From Fereydounia khargensis (lineage: Eukaryota > Basidiomycota > Ustilaginomycetes > Urocystidales > Fereydouniaceae), in assembly GCA_026413255.1 (NCBI GenBank), contig JAOCZO010000005.1, positions 372,001-436,000 of the forward strand: a stretch of DNA of 64,000 nucleotides, in the 5' to 3' direction. The position numbers were made by a program, and so were the translations under genes. The notes under the pieces were generated by a model. That model made no database searches. It was not told where the DNA came from and worked only from the letters and a program-made list of their open reading frames with translations. Positions 50,655 to 62,838 of this stretch are shown in pieces (positions within the stretch are counted from its first letter, which is position 1; each line of letters starts with the position of its first letter).

Positions 50655-53600
50655 TCAGAGCGACATGGTCATGGTCAACGTCTTGGCGTGCACACCCAGG
50701 ACGGGTGGTCCACCGGCAAACAGGCTCTCCAGCTGCTCGAGGTACCGCAGGCTCTTGGCCTCGTCCTTGGACGTACCAGACTCGGGCGCCGGCAGCGCAG
50801 TCAGCACTACCGATGTGGCGGGGGACGAGTTCTTGCGGATCAGCTCGCTGCAAGACGTGTCAACAAGGAGAACGAGCGCATGTCAGTACGCTTCACTTTC
50901 ACTTTCTTCCACAACAACACTCCGCACTCACTTGAGAATCAGGTACTGCGCCCTGTTCGGCAGCTCGTTGAACGAGATCAGAGGTCCGTTGATCGCATAC
51001 GCTCCAGACGCAACCCGTGGGCTGCTCGCACCGCCATTGACGCTGCTCGCGTTGCTGCTCGGCGCACGGCTCAGCTTGGGTCGGCGTGTCGCGCCACCAT
51101 ACAGCGAAGAGCCTGCCGCCTCCTCTGACCGCGTGCGGCCGTGCAAGGAAGATCGCGACCCGCGTCGCGACTTGGTGCGACGGCTCGAGGCCCCGCTTTG
51201 CTGCTGTCGCTGCTGCGCTCTCGAGTTTGAGGCCCACGAACCGCTGTCGCTCGTACCACCAGACGAGCTGTGACCAGAACGCGAGCTAGCATTCGAAGAG
51301 ACGGACAGGTTACTCGACTGCCGTCTCAGGGATCGTTGGCCGCTGGGCACCTGCAGCTCTCGAGAAGACGACTCTGCATCCTGCTGCTGCTGCATATGCT
51401 CCAGCAGCTGTCGACGTGCCTGTTCTCGGTCCGACGCCTTGAGCGTACCGTCCAGGTCTGATTCATCAGTGTCCGCTGCGCCTCCCACCTTGGAGAAGCC
51501 CGACACGTTCTGTAGCAGCGAGCCACGTGGAGTCTCGCTCGAGTCGGTTGACACGTACGAAGAGCTCAGATTCGAAGAGCATGTCGGCATGGCGCCCTTC
51601 ACCGTCGCCGGTGTTGCAGTGCGCTGAGACGAGCTGAGCGAGCCGTAGCTGCTGGCCACACTCGCACCGGCTGCCCCTCCTGATACTGCTGGTGAGATCA
51701 GCGGCCGCGTTATGGGATCGTCCGGGAGGCCTGCGGATCCACCAATCGAGTAGGCCCTGGGACGGCGACTGGCGCTCGACGCTCTTGAAGACGAGAGGCT
51801 TGCATTGACCGTTGACGAGCGTCGCAGCCCGAGCCCACGGCCGGCCCGCGCTTCGACAAACCAGTCGTCGTCGTCAGACAGTAGCGCCAGCTCGTCTTCT
51901 TCCGAGTCGTCGCTAAAGTCCGACTCCTCGCCATCGCTCTCAGCGTCCAGTCGGCGGGCACGTGGGTGTGCCAGGCCAATTCGGATGTTTTGCTTGTGGA
52001 AGGCGAGATGCTCGGCGGGCAAGCTCACGCCAAGAAGTCGTTGCTCCTTCTTGCTCTGCTTGCCGCTGGTGCCGGTGCCAGCCGTCGGCGTCGAGGGGAT
52101 CGCCTGGGCAGCCGGCTGCGAGCGACGCTTGGCGGCCGCCTTGATCCGGCGTTCCTCTTCGCGACGCAGCTGCTTCAGGGCCTCCCACCACGGGTCGCCC
52201 CGCAGCGCGTCCTCAACCTCGTCTCCGACCGAGCGCTTTCCCAGGACGATAGACTGGTAGGTCGACACGCTCGAATGGGAGAGGGAGAAGACTCGGAGCA
52301 TCGCTGGGATACGAAGGTTGTCGAGCAGCGAACGGATGCGCTTGCGCTCGTCCTCGACCTCGTGCTCGTGCTCAACGAACACCGAGACGCGCAGTCGATG
52401 AGACTTCCAGGTTCCTGTCATGCTCAGGATAGTACCGAGCTGGAGCACCATTGTGTATGTGTCCCATGCGTGACTCTCGTCTTGGTCCGCACTAGCGATC
52501 TGGATCGGCCAGAGGTCAATGAATTGGTCCCTGCTGTTTTCAGCCTTGTTGTCCGAGCCAGCTGAGGCTGCTGCTGCGGCTGCAGCATGTGGACCTAAAA
52601 GCTTCATCGAGTCAAAGTTGTATGCGATCGCAAGCGCCTTGTTCAGTGCAAGTGAATCCTCCATGATGCCGACATATGCGGTGGCTTTGATCGGAGTCTC
52701 CTTACGGGCTGTGTCGGTCGGAAGCGAGCCAATATCGATAACTTGGTGACCATCGTAGGGCCACGAGACGCCGCGGATGGTGATTTCGCTCCCATCGCTT
52801 CGCCGGCCACCGTTGGGGCGGACAGCTTTGGCCGGCCGCTGCATCTCTCGTGGGAAGCCCATCACGACAATGTTGGGCCGCATGCCACCGAGACCGCACG
52901 ACAGGATTAGGTTGCGCGCCCCCTCTCGCTCATCATTGGCGATCACCACATCAACGAACGACTTGATTCCGGTGAGGTCCACCAGCTTGAGCCAGGCTAT
53001 TTGCTGCTTGCGGAGTTCCCCGAGGCATTCACTGAACTCACCCTTCAGCACGTGGCCAAGCACATACAACGCACCCTTCTTGAGCGAGTTGCAGAAGATG
53101 ATCAAGTTCCACTCTGTCCGTGGGTTGTTGGCGAGAAGCAGGATCTGCGGTCGCCAGTACTTGACGTGGCCCTTACGCTCGTCGAGCCTGAGCAGGTACT
53201 TGCGCACAAAGTGGTAGGTCAAGTTGCGCGTCACATCGCCCCAGGGCTTGGGAGGCGAGAAGAAGTGGATGGCAACGAACAGGAAGATGGCAACCACGAT
53301 GCATGCGATGGCCGCGAGCGGGTCGGTGAAGAACATGGCCCCAAAGCACGAGACTGCACCACCTCCAGCAGTCCAGATGTTCCAGTACTTGAAGGACGGC
53401 CTGAAGGAGGGAGCTCCACCGGCCTTCAGAGCACATGTAGCAAAGCTGAGCGTACCAAAGGTCAGGAGCGTAGTCATGGTGACCAGCTGGGCGATCGTGT
53501 TGACCGAGTCGACAAAGAGAATCAGCTGGCAGATGATATACGTGCCAATGACGGCAAAAGTTGGAGTGTCGCTGATCTCGGTGCCCTGGCCAAAGACGTC

Positions 53601-55403
53601 AAGGATTGGCAGCAGATTGTCCCTGGCAATGGCTTGGAGCACCTTGCCGCAGGCCATGACACCCATCAGCGCGGAAAAAGCAGTGGAGGCCAGCGCACCA
53701 AAAGTGATGATCTCCGGGCTCATAGCAACATCCGAGACGATACCGACATCGAGATAGAACGACTCGCGCTCAATGGTGCCGGCGAAAACAACAAAGCTGA
53801 GGAGGTAGATGAGGAAGGTGAAGAGCAGCGAGTAGTTGGTGCCCTTGGGGATACTCTTGCTCGGCTTGCGCAGGTCTCCAGACATGGAGGCTCCTGCTAG
53901 GATACCCGTGACGGCTGGGAAGAGCACTCCAAAGACCGACTGCCAGTTCTCCTTATTCGCGCCTGTTGAAGAGCCGGCAGCTCCCGAAGTAAAGTGGGGG
54001 AGCAGGTTTGCGCGCAGCGTCTGAATCGACCAGCCCGTGTAATACGCACCCCTGTCGTCGTTTACGAATGGGCTCACCGTCAGAGAGGAGATAGGAATGC
54101 TGATGATGGCAACGCCGAGAATGAAGGCCAGCGCCAATGTCGCCCTGGCGAACAGCTTTGAGCCAACAAGGCAGACGATCGTACTGAGGAGCAGAACGAC
54201 AGAGCCGTAAAAGAAAAAGTACCATGGTCCCTCGGGAAGGAAGCCACTGGACCCACGGCTGACGCCAAAGGCATCGGTGAGACTTTCGACAAAACCAAGC
54301 ACGTTCATAGCCGCATTCAGGGCTTGACCGGCGAAAAAGATGAGGCCAATCGAGCCTCCAAACTCAGGACCAAGCGACCGTGAAATGAGGTAGTAAGCAC
54401 CTCCGCCACGGACCTGGCCGTTGGTGCTGATGGCACTGAGGCTCATTGCGGTCAACGTGTCGATGGCATAGCTGACGAGCAGAAGAAAGACGGCACCAAG
54501 CAAACCGGCCTGTCCAAGGATAAAACCGAAGCGGAGGAAGAGGATGATGCCGAGAATGTTGAGACTGACGGGCATGAACACGCCGTCCCAAGTCCCGAGC
54601 TTGCGCGGAGCCATCTCTGCTGGGCTGATCATGCCGAGGCTCTTGGTTCGATGCAAGTGATGTCCGTTGCTGGCAGCAGGGTTGCCGTCTAGCTCCAAGT
54701 CTCCAAATCCGCTGTTTGAGCGGGTTGGCCGCTTGTATTGGTGGCCAATTCGGCCGCCGCTGTGGGATCCACCGGCATTGCTGACATGCCCCTCTTCGCC
54801 TGGCCCTGCAGTCTTGTCGGAGAAGGAGACCCCCTTGCCGTTCTTTCGAGGCCGCAGGGTGGAGCTGTTGTAGCCATCACCGTTGTATCGGCGGGGAGAT
54901 TGAGAGTGATCAGCAGAATTGGACCGGCCAAACGGACTGGAGCCACGGACCTCGCCGCTCTTGAGATCGACACGGTACGGCGATGTGACCTGAGGTTCAT
55001 TTGGGACGTCTGCTGTATCGCTCGGTCGGTCGGATCGGGCAGGCTTGGAAAAGTAGTCGTTGGACTCGACTTGTGAGGGAGCGGACGAGTAGTCCGGTGC
55101 GCCGCCAGCGACGCTACGAGGCCGGGGAGGAGCGGCGTCTGGCAGTTCGGGACTGTTTCTGCGTGAGTACGCTGATGGTGTGGCGACCGACTGTGGGCGT
55201 GGTGGACGCTCCTCGAGGCCATAGTCGCTGACTTCGCGACGTCTGCGGCTGGCAAGGGCAGAGCTCATGCCCTCAGGGGCGCCCTGATCTCCAGTGTCGT
55301 CCTGTTCCTCGAGGACGTCTTCGCCATCGACGGGTTCACGTCGGAGCAGCTGATGCTGGAGGGCGTCAAAGTCCTTGGAGGAGCGAGATACGAAATGAGA
55401 CAT
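50655..55403 (-). CDS. VHC1: Vhc1-type cation-chloride cotransporter
   Basis: Two exons (55403-50932, 50847-50655) encode 1554 residues. The membrane core starts near residue 270 with GTWDGVFMPVSLNILGIILF and RFGFILGQAGLLGAVFLLLV. It contains the cation-chloride cotransporter hallmark GGGAYYLISRSLGPEFGGSI, and has about twelve helices to around residue 740. A soluble C-terminal domain follows (NPRTEWNLIIFCNSLKKGAL). Yeast Vhc1 is a vacuolar-membrane K-Cl symporter. Long Ser-rich disordered parts flank the core: 260 residues in front and some 400 residues near residues 1100-1480, with a dense acidic patch (ESDFSDDSEEDELALLSDDD). The second exon encodes the last 64 residues and ends MTMTMSL. 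Confidence 0.9.
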
Positions 55404-57156
55404 GGTGAGATCGAGTGAATGCCTGCTGTCCGTGGTATCTGGTGCTGGAGATTTTCGTCAGGCTCGTTACCGATGCAACGGAATGCGTCTTCGGAGGGGA
55501 AGAAGAGGAGAAAGAGGGTGTAGTGAGAGTACTAGTGCCTCTTTGACTCGAGATTTACTGTATTGATTGCATCGCCGTGGCGCGAGCACTGATGGTGGTG
55601 AAAGTGGCGGTAGCGCGGGAGGAGAAGAGAGAAGAATCGAGCCGTTAGGTCGGCGGCTTTACTAGCTGGCTGTCTGGTGCGGGATCAGCTGGTTGAGTGC
55701 TGAGTCGATTGTTGACAAAGAAAGCAGAGGCAGATCGAATTAAGGTTCAGAGTAGAGCGGATGTCAGCCTGTTATCGGATGTGACTATAGCGAAGAAGGG
55801 GCTGCCCACGGTGACGGGCGGGAACTCTGCTGTAGCAGATTCAGGCCGGGCCAGAAAGCAAGTTGAGCTGGGATGTCGAATGAAGCGAGAGAGATTGGGC
55901 TGGATCCGAATGGCCTCCCTTGCTTGTGACTGTATCGAAGAGGCGGCGTGGCGAGCAACCGTGGGTGATGTATACGCTATAGTGAGGCGGCGTATGTTGC
56001 AATACAGTAAAGCGGCCGTGTCCGTGGTCGAATGGGATAAGGAGGTCGCCATCATCCTGACCTGTATGCAAACCGTTGAGCTTGGGCCCTTTTTCTGCAC
56101 TTTTTCTCTTTTTTCTACAGCCTGACCAAACACGCATCTGCACACGCACCCTCGACGCCCCTCAAAGTGGAGAAGAGCAGGGTTCTGCCCACCGCGTCTC
56201 TTGGCGTCAGTACTGTAGTTGCATCGTCACACCGAGTGCACGCACCCTCTTTTCTCATCCCTTGTGAGTGAGTGAAAGGGTGGGCATCGGGCAAAGGCGA
56301 CACGCAAAAGGATGCTTCAGTAGCCCAGTCCGACGCCCTCCCCTCTCCACATCCGTGGCCACGACGTTCCAGGCTGCCTCGCCTCTCTTACGGTTCACGG
56401 CTAGGAATTGTGTGTTGAGATCATCCCCAATTGCGGAGAATGTCTGTCTCGCTGGCTGGCTGGCTGGCTATCATGCCGCGTTGAAGAGCGGCAGATGCGA
56501 GACACGCACGCTATCGAGCCTGTGCGTACAGTATCAGCATGATCAACGCCTTGACCAGCTGACTGTCCAAAAATGGGCAAGAAGAAAGGGCGCGTGCCAT
56601 AAAAAAAGAGGGCACCGGACGCAGCGCAGTGATTTGAGTGTTGGGCACGAGCAACACGCGCATGGGCCCCCCTCCACGAGACGCGCGCCAACAAGCCGAC
56701 TGGACGTGTGACGGTGAGGGTGAGGGCAAGGCGAGGGCGAGGCGAGGGCGCGAGGGCGAGAGGGCACGCACGCCCCATGCCCGAGTACCAGTGCGGTACC
56801 GTAAGTAACAGACGCACACTGAGACCAACCAGGCAGAACAACCAGATCACAACTCGGCCAGCAACAGCGTGCGTCCGTCCGGCCTCGACCCGATCCGAAG
56901 ATTATGCTCATTTGAAGCAAGAGCAACCCTCAGCTTCCAACGGCCCATCACATTGCCCTATTCTCGACGCCTCCCATCGACCTTCCAGTTGCAGTCGCGC
57001 TTGCTGGACACGGAAACACCCCGACTGGACAAGCCGACTGAAAAAGCGACAAGCGACGGGGAGCGGCGACAAGGTTTCCTCTAGAGTCACCCATCCCGAG
57101 GGCACTGCTTGGCAGTCAGAACGACCCAGAGCCCCACCGGAGCACCCCAGAGCAGA
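55404..57156. promoter_or_regulatory. Long divergent intergenic region between VHC1 and the Kar9-like gene
   Basis: About 1.75 kb, the longest gap in the window. Open frames inside it (for example 55697-56125) look random. It holds a GGCT repeat (56451-56469), a GGCGA/GGTGA array (56711-56762) and a T-rich patch at 56088-56115. A tRNA-like A-box string near 56020 does not fold to a tRNA. I see no supported gene. Confidence 0.5.
56711..56762. repeat. GAGGGC/GGCGAG imperfect array
   Basis: A purine-rich imperfect array of GAGGGC-like units in the VHC1 to Kar9-like promoter region. Confidence 0.75.
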
Positions 57157-60100
57157 ATGCCCTTTGACGACGACTCTTCTGCCACACCCGACCCGAGTGC
57201 CAGAGACAATCACACCAGCGAGGATGAGACTGCGCCTCTCTCTGCTCCCTCCCACACTCTGAGTGCCATTCAAGAACAGCCACAGTCGTCATCCGGTGCT
57301 CCTTCCCATCCTTCCCATCCTGCCGCCTCTGCCCCATCGAACGGCCGCCATAACCGCTCTGCATCGACAGCGAGCTCATCTGCAGGTATCGCGTGAGTAT
57401 CTTTCGTCTCGGCTTGACACGACTTGCACCATCTTGCCCTTATCAGCTACACGTAATGATTGACCCTACTTCCCCCTCCGTAATACGCACAGCATTCCCT
57501 CTCGGTCCTCCTCCGTAATGATGGCCTCTGCTCCTGGGTTCGTGCCCGCTCGATCCTCGTCTATAGCCTCTCCGACCAAGCCCGGACTCTCAACCAGTGC
57601 ATCGGATCTTGCTGACACCATCGCCGGGCTCAAGCTTGCCGACGATGACACCACGCCCGACACGAGCACTGCCATTACACCCAAGCCCGCCTCTCGCCCC
57701 TTCGGGGTCCCTGTGACAGGCAGCAACGGGCCATCATCACCCATCAGGTCTCCTCGCTCACCCAAGCCCGCCGACTCGCCTGGAAGGCAGAGTGCTTCTG
57801 GCTTCGGACTTGGGTTCGGCGACCAGGCTTCCCTGGCGGAGGTCTCGGAGCAGATTGGCGATGCCACCCAGGCCATCGAGGACATTCGCCGTCACATGTT
57901 TGTCTTCCAGGAGAAGCGCCATGCAGGCATGGCGAGCAATGCTCTGGACCAGTCGACAGACAGTGCCAATCGTGACGGCAGCGGACAAGCGGTACCAGCG
58001 TCAGAGCTTGAACTCTCGCTGATGCAACTCGACGAAAAGCTCGAGGCTGCGTCCCGGACCATGCAGCAGCTTGAAGTCCGCGTAGGCGAGATCTGTGGCG
58101 AAGACGACGACCTTGATCCCGATTCTTCCATCGTTGACAAGGAAATGATCGACTGGAATCGCCGCAACCGACGTGGTAGCATTGGTAGCATCGGGAGCCT
58201 GACATCGTTTGATGAGCTCATGCTGCCGTCCTTTGCTCCAGCGCTCAGCCCCAGGACCCTCAAGCCACGATACGACGAGCTGGTCGAGGACTGGGCCAAG
58301 GTTCAGCAGGAAGCCGAATCGCTCAAGAAGGAGCTCGGCGACGACAAATACCTCATCGTGTTCCGCTCAGTCAGCGAACAGGCGGAAAGTATGATGGACA
58401 GCCTCGACAAGGCCATAGCACATTGCAACTCTTTCATCACCGACTTTCAGCGTGATCACCGAGACGGGCTCATCCGTCCCGCAGCTGATGCCGAGTCTGC
58501 GGACACGTCAGACTCGTTCGCCGAGGAAAATGACCCAGGCACCAAGCTTGCCGAGCTGGCCGAGCTCAAAAAGACATTCATCGTCAAGCGATCCCACTAC
58601 ACGCCAGCGTGTGAGCAGGTGTTTACGGTTCTCGAGAGAGGCACGCGCGAACGTGGTGCATCCAATGGCACCATCCTGCGCAAGCTGGCTGACCTCAAGT
58701 CGCGGTGGAGGCACCTCCGTGAGGCTGTCAGCCGCACCGAAAAGGAGATGAAACGCATCGAGATTACGCTCAAGAGGCTCCAGGCGGGTCACTCTGAGTC
58801 TTCCGCCGATGGCAGCGACGCCGTCAGCCCGACCCTGGCCGTCAAGGGTCTTCCTGGCCTGAGCGATAGCAAGCACCTTCACCAGGCCGCACTCGGCCAG
58901 GGCAGCCCGGCACGGCCGAGGCTGACTCCCAAGAGCACGCTGCGGTCCTCACCTGCAGCAGGGACTGCGGCGCTGCCTTCGATCGGCAGCCCTGCGGGCC
59001 ACCGCATTGCCAGCGGGCCGAGTCGTCTGTCGAGCAGCTCGTCAGTGGGCTCCAACCTTTCTAGCACACCCCCAGCACCGCCGCCTAAGAGCCGGCTCCG
59101 CCGGGTGTCAGCGACGGCCGAGTCGCTTGGACTGCAAACACAGCCGATTGCCTCGGCATCACCGCGTGGAAGCTCCCGCACGGTCGACACGCCATCCAAG
59201 ACGCTTCGTCTGCAGCGCTCACAGCCGTTTGGACTGTCATCATCACAGCCCAAGGAGAGTCCGCTGTCGTCCAATCGTTACCACAATCGCTCCAACTCGG
59301 CGGCATTTCCTCAGACGGGCAATACGCTGGCTTGGCCCAAGATCAAAGTAGGTGGTTCGCCTCCGGATTCCAGGAGTGGGACTGGAAGAGTGGCTGCGCC
59401 TCCGCCGTCTAGCTATCGTGGCTCACTGCTCGGCCTCGACAGCCACTCTTCTAGGTCGAGGTCCAAGTCGCCGCTACCGCCCACAGCATCAGCGACAGCA
59501 GTCACGACAACGCCGAGCCGCCCATCGCGGCCATCATCTCGGACGGGGATGACGGGAGCGCCCGCGACGCCGAGCCGAAATGGCAGGGCTGTAGAAGATG
59601 AGGACAGCGACGCGGTGGAGACTATGATGTCTAGCAGCTCGCCTACTCGGCCAGGGTCGTCGATGGGGCAATACTACCGGCCACCATCGGCGCAGGGTAC
59701 GGTGGGATCGAGCGAGGGTGCGCGCAAGCGAGACTCGATGATTCCACGCCTCACGCTGCGCGGGGATGGGAGTAGCGCATCGCCAGCGCGACCAGGCTCA
59801 GCCATGTCGCAGGCATCCAACACTTCGTTCACAACGGGCACACCACCACGGTATACGGGAGCGTCACGGCTGAGCATGCAGACACCCGAGCCAACGATCA
59901 TGGCGCGAGTCCAACGTCTGAGCATGTACGCACGGGCGCCATCGAGTGGAGTGGGTGGTATGGGTACTCCAGGCAAACGGTCGAGTCGTCCACCACCTAC
60001 TCGGCTGAACGGGTCGGTGCTCACACCGGCTGGACGGAACACGAGTGGGCGCACGACGCCACTGTCGGCGGCGGCGCTTGCCTCGCTGCCAAACGCAAGT

Positions 60101-60571
60101 GGGACTGGCCTGCGCACGGGAGCACGGATGGGCGTGTCGGGACGGACGACGCCAACACCAAGCGAGACGGGCTCGATTGGGGGTATGTCGAGCATGACAT
60201 GGCGTATTGGATCTGGTTCGATCGCCGGCTCGGACGTAGGAGGACGGACGGGAGGGATGTACAAGCCGAACCCGAACGATGCACTGGACGTGCACGTGGC
60301 TGCGATTGCAAATGGGCTGGGCGTGAGTCTGGAGCGTCTGGATCCGCCACTGCCGCGTGGTATGCGACTGGAGGAGGGCCCGGGCAAGGACAACCGGACC
60401 AAGTACGAGATTGGTGGCAAGGTGGTAATGTGCCGCCTGCTGGAACTGCACCGGCCGGCGGGGAGTGCGGGTGCGCGGGCGGGAACCAAGGCCAAGAAGA
60501 TTCTGGTTCGCGTGGGAGGCGGGTGGCAGGACTTGGAGCAGTGGTTGCTCAATCTGCTTGGACAGCAGTGA
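57157..60571 (+). CDS. Kar9-like protein with C-terminal GAS2/GAR microtubule-binding domain
   Basis: Two exons (57157-57392, 57493-60571) encode 1104 residues. A helical region at about 200-520 begins TQAIEDIRRHMFVFQEKRHA and includes VFRSVSEQAESMMDSLDKAI and KFTFTVLERGT-like QVFTVLERGTRERGASNGTI. This is reminiscent of the fungal Kar9 cortical domain. The middle is very Ser/Pro/Arg-rich, with SxIP-like and basic patches typical of microtubule plus-end cargo. The last 90 residues form a GAS2-related domain (VHVAAIANGLGVSLERLD, then KYEIGGKVVMCRLLELHR and ILVRVGGGWQDLEQWLL). Kar9 links plus ends to actin cables for spindle positioning; I infer the same role. The GAS2 part is clearer than the Kar9 part. 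Confidence 0.7.
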
Positions 60572-60679
60572 CGAGCGAGCGTTGAGCTCGTATCAATCTA
60601 TTGGTAGACATATGAAAGATGGTGTGTTGCTGTTGCAATGAGCTATTCTACACGGTGAACATGTGGGGAAGGGGGATGT

Positions 60680-61330
60680 TTAGGCGGTGGACTCGAGCTT
60701 GACGGCGTCAATGTCACGCTGGAGGGCCTCGAGGTCGATCTTTTCGAATCGGCGTTGACGAGGTTCGGAGGCGGGGCGGGGGAAGGGACGATCTGCGTCG
60801 AGGGTGACGCCGATGTACCTCCTGTTTTGCTTCTTGCTCGAAGGGTGCGGGGTGTTGTTGATCTGGGGAGCGGAGAAGGTCTTTGTTCCGAGTGGGCGGA
60901 TGGGGCCTGCAGCGGGACTGGTGGTGGTGGTGGGTGCTGGGGAGGAGCTTGGGGGTGCGTAGTAGAACTGAACAAAGCCAGGGGCGGTAGCAAAGATGGT
61001 GTGGTCCTTGCCGATGGCGGCGTTGGGGCCAGGGTGCCAGGAGGTGCCGCGCTGGCGGTAGATGATTTGGCCGGCCTGGACGTACTGGCCAGCGTGGCGC
61101 TTGACACCGAGACGACGACCGGCCGAGTTGCGGTTGTTCTTTGTGGAGCCTCCGCCTCGCTTGGTTGAGTTGCGGGTCTGTACGGAGCCTCCGAATGCGA
61201 ATGCTGGGAGTGGCAGTGGCAGCTCGGTGGTGCTGGAGCTGGCGACGAGAAGCGAAGACGTGGACGCGGTCGAGAGGAGGCCGGTGCGCCCGCCCTGGAG
61301 CGCTGGTCGCAGCGCGGTGAGGAAGGTCAT
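60680..61330 (-). CDS. MRP7: Mitochondrial large-subunit ribosomal protein bL27m
   Basis: One exon, 216 residues from the ATG at 61330. A presequence-like start precedes the L27 core: [40 protein letters not shown] and [20 protein letters not shown], then [13 protein letters not shown]. bL27 reaches into the peptidyl-transferase centre of the mitoribosome. A Ser/Thr/Pro insertion and a charged C-terminal helix extend the bacterial-size core, as in other fungal versions. It converges on the Kar9-like gene with 108 bp between stops. Confidence 0.93.
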   Translation of the reverse strand: MTFLTALRPALQGGRTGLLSTASTSSLLVASSSTTELPLPLPAFAFGGSVQTRNSTKRGGGSTKNNRNSAGRRLGVKRHAGQYVQAGQIIYRQRGTSWHPGPNAAIGKDHTIFATAPGFVQFYYAPPSSSPAPTTTTSPAAGPIRPLGTKTFSAPQINNTPHPSSKKQNRRYIGVTLDADRPFPRPASEPRQRRFEKIDLEALQRDIDAVKLESTA

Positions 61331-61806
61331 GGCGTAATGGTATGGTGTGGTGGTAGAGCGGGAAACGTGAGAAGAGATGGCGAGGTCGTGTCCGACTTGA
61401 CTGCGCAGCCAAAAAAAAGAGAGCAAAGCAGAGTCACGTGGTCAAGTTACGTAATCCAGCGCAGACACGCTCTCGCTCTCCTCTTTTTTTTTTCTTTTTT
61501 TTTTTTTTTTCCTTCCTCTATTCTTTTCTTTTACGCGGGCGAGCGGGCAGACGGCAGGGATCGGGAAGGCAGACGAGGGGGGGAAAGCCGGCTCAGTCAG
61601 TCGAAGAAAGCAAGCGAACCAACAAACGAACGAATGAAATTTTGGGTCATCAATTCCAATTCCAATTGACAGCCATGATGGCTCAGTGACAGCCGCGACC
61701 CGACTCGACTCAGCCAATTCGCACTCTCCACCATCAACCACCACCAACCACCCACCAACCACCCACCAACTCTCTGCCAACTCTCTTGCATATACACAAC
61801 ACCACC
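61331..61806. promoter_or_regulatory. Divergent promoter of bL27m and TIM23
   Basis: About 480 bp shared by two genes for mitochondrial proteins. It contains a T-rich tract (61483-61511), an AATTCC repeat near 61650-61665 and a CCACCAAC array (61730-61770) in the TIM23 leader. No coding signal. Confidence 0.55.
61483..61511. repeat. T-rich tract
   Basis: Nearly 30 consecutive T with one C, between bL27m and TIM23. It is a candidate nucleosome-excluding poly(dA:dT) element. Confidence 0.85.
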
Positions 61807-62565
61807 ATGGTTTGGCCCTTCAGCTCGTCCGCCTCGTCGGCCTCCGGCTCCTCATCCTCGTCCAGCGGCGCTCCATCCACCTCTGCCGATGCCACCGCCC
61901 CCACCCCCGCCCCCGCTGTCAATGTCAATGCCAATGCCAGCGCCGACAGCACGGATGCCGCGGCATACCTGCGATCCCACTCGTTCACCACCCCCTCCGC
62001 CTCGGCCGAGTACACGCCCACCGCCTCGAGTCTGCTCAGCGACCCCTCGTTGGACGTGTCAACGCTGCACCCCATGGCGGGACTCGGCAAGGACGAGCTC
62101 GAGTACCTCGACATTGTTGACGCCCAGCCCTCGCAGCTCGAGGGGGCACGCACCGCGCTCCCTTCCCGCGGATGGTCCGACGACCTCTGCTACGGCACGG
62201 GCACCACCTACCTCTCCGGTCTTGCGCTCGGTGGTCTCCTAGGCGCACGTGAAGGCTTCGCCCGCCCCCTCGGCGTAGACCAGACCACCTTCCGTCTCCG
62301 TCTCAACGCCGTCCTCAACCAGGTCACCCGCCGTGGCTCCTTCTTTGGCAACTCGGCCGGCGTCATTGCTCTCATCTACAACCTGGTCGACGCTGCCATC
62401 GACGGTGTCCGTGGCAAGCACGACATCTACGGCGCCATGTCTGCTGGTGCGCTCAGTGGCGCCCTCTTCAAGAGCACCGCCGGCCTCAGGCCCATGGCCA
62501 TCTCCTCGGCCATCATGGTCGCTGCTGCGGCTACCTGGACTACCGCCAAGCAGGCGCTCCTATGA
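61807..62565 (+). CDS. TIM23: Tim23, inner-membrane import channel subunit
   Basis: One exon, 252 residues. The N-terminal 90 residues are a hydrophilic Ser/Ala-rich intermembrane-space region. Then follow a conserved linker (GLGKDELEYLDIVD) and the Tim17/22/23 domain at about 120-250, with CYGTGTTYLSGLALGGLLGA, LRLNAVLNQVTRRGSFFGNS, GVIALIYNLVDAAIDGVRGK and GAMSAGALSGALFKSTAGLR, all family hallmarks. Tim23 helps form the presequence translocase in the mitochondrial inner membrane. It starts 476 bp from bL27m on the opposite strand. Confidence 0.95.
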   Translation: MVWPFSSSASSASGSSSSSSGAPSTSADATAPTPAPAVNVNANASADSTDAAAYLRSHSFTTPSASAEYTPTASSLLSDPSLDVSTLHPMAGLGKDELEYLDIVDAQPSQLEGARTALPSRGWSDDLCYGTGTTYLSGLALGGLLGAREGFARPLGVDQTTFRLRLNAVLNQVTRRGSFFGNSAGVIALIYNLVDAAIDGVRGKHDIYGAMSAGALSGALFKSTAGLRPMAISSAIMVAAAATWTTAKQALL

Positions 62566-62838
62566 TATCCCCATATCCCATCTTATTCCCTTCCCTCGTC
62601 TCCGTATATATAGACCAGACCACATCTCCTTCCTTCTCCTCAGGCGCCTGTACTCTACACATTTCCGTATTCACACATGCCATGCCATGCCATGCTGCAC
62701 TGCTCACCAACAGAGAATCACACGCAAGTACTCCACCCTTCTCTAAAACCCGCCGTGTGATCCAAGTCTGCAGCAAAGAGGCACCCGATTGCGTAATGCG
62801 CAGGAACAAGAAGGAAAAAAGCAAAAAGAAAAAGAAAA

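Noticed and set aside
56010-56095. tRNA-like string (CCGTGGTCGAATGGGATAAGG) followed by a T run
   Set aside because: It resembles an A box and is followed by possible anticodon-stem pairing, but there is no B box (GGTTCGA) and the acceptor and T stems do not pair. At most a decayed fragment.
55697-56125. A 142-codon plus-strand frame in the long VHC1 upstream gap
   Set aside because: No recognisable domain, no supporting splice sites, ordinary composition; length is compatible with chance.
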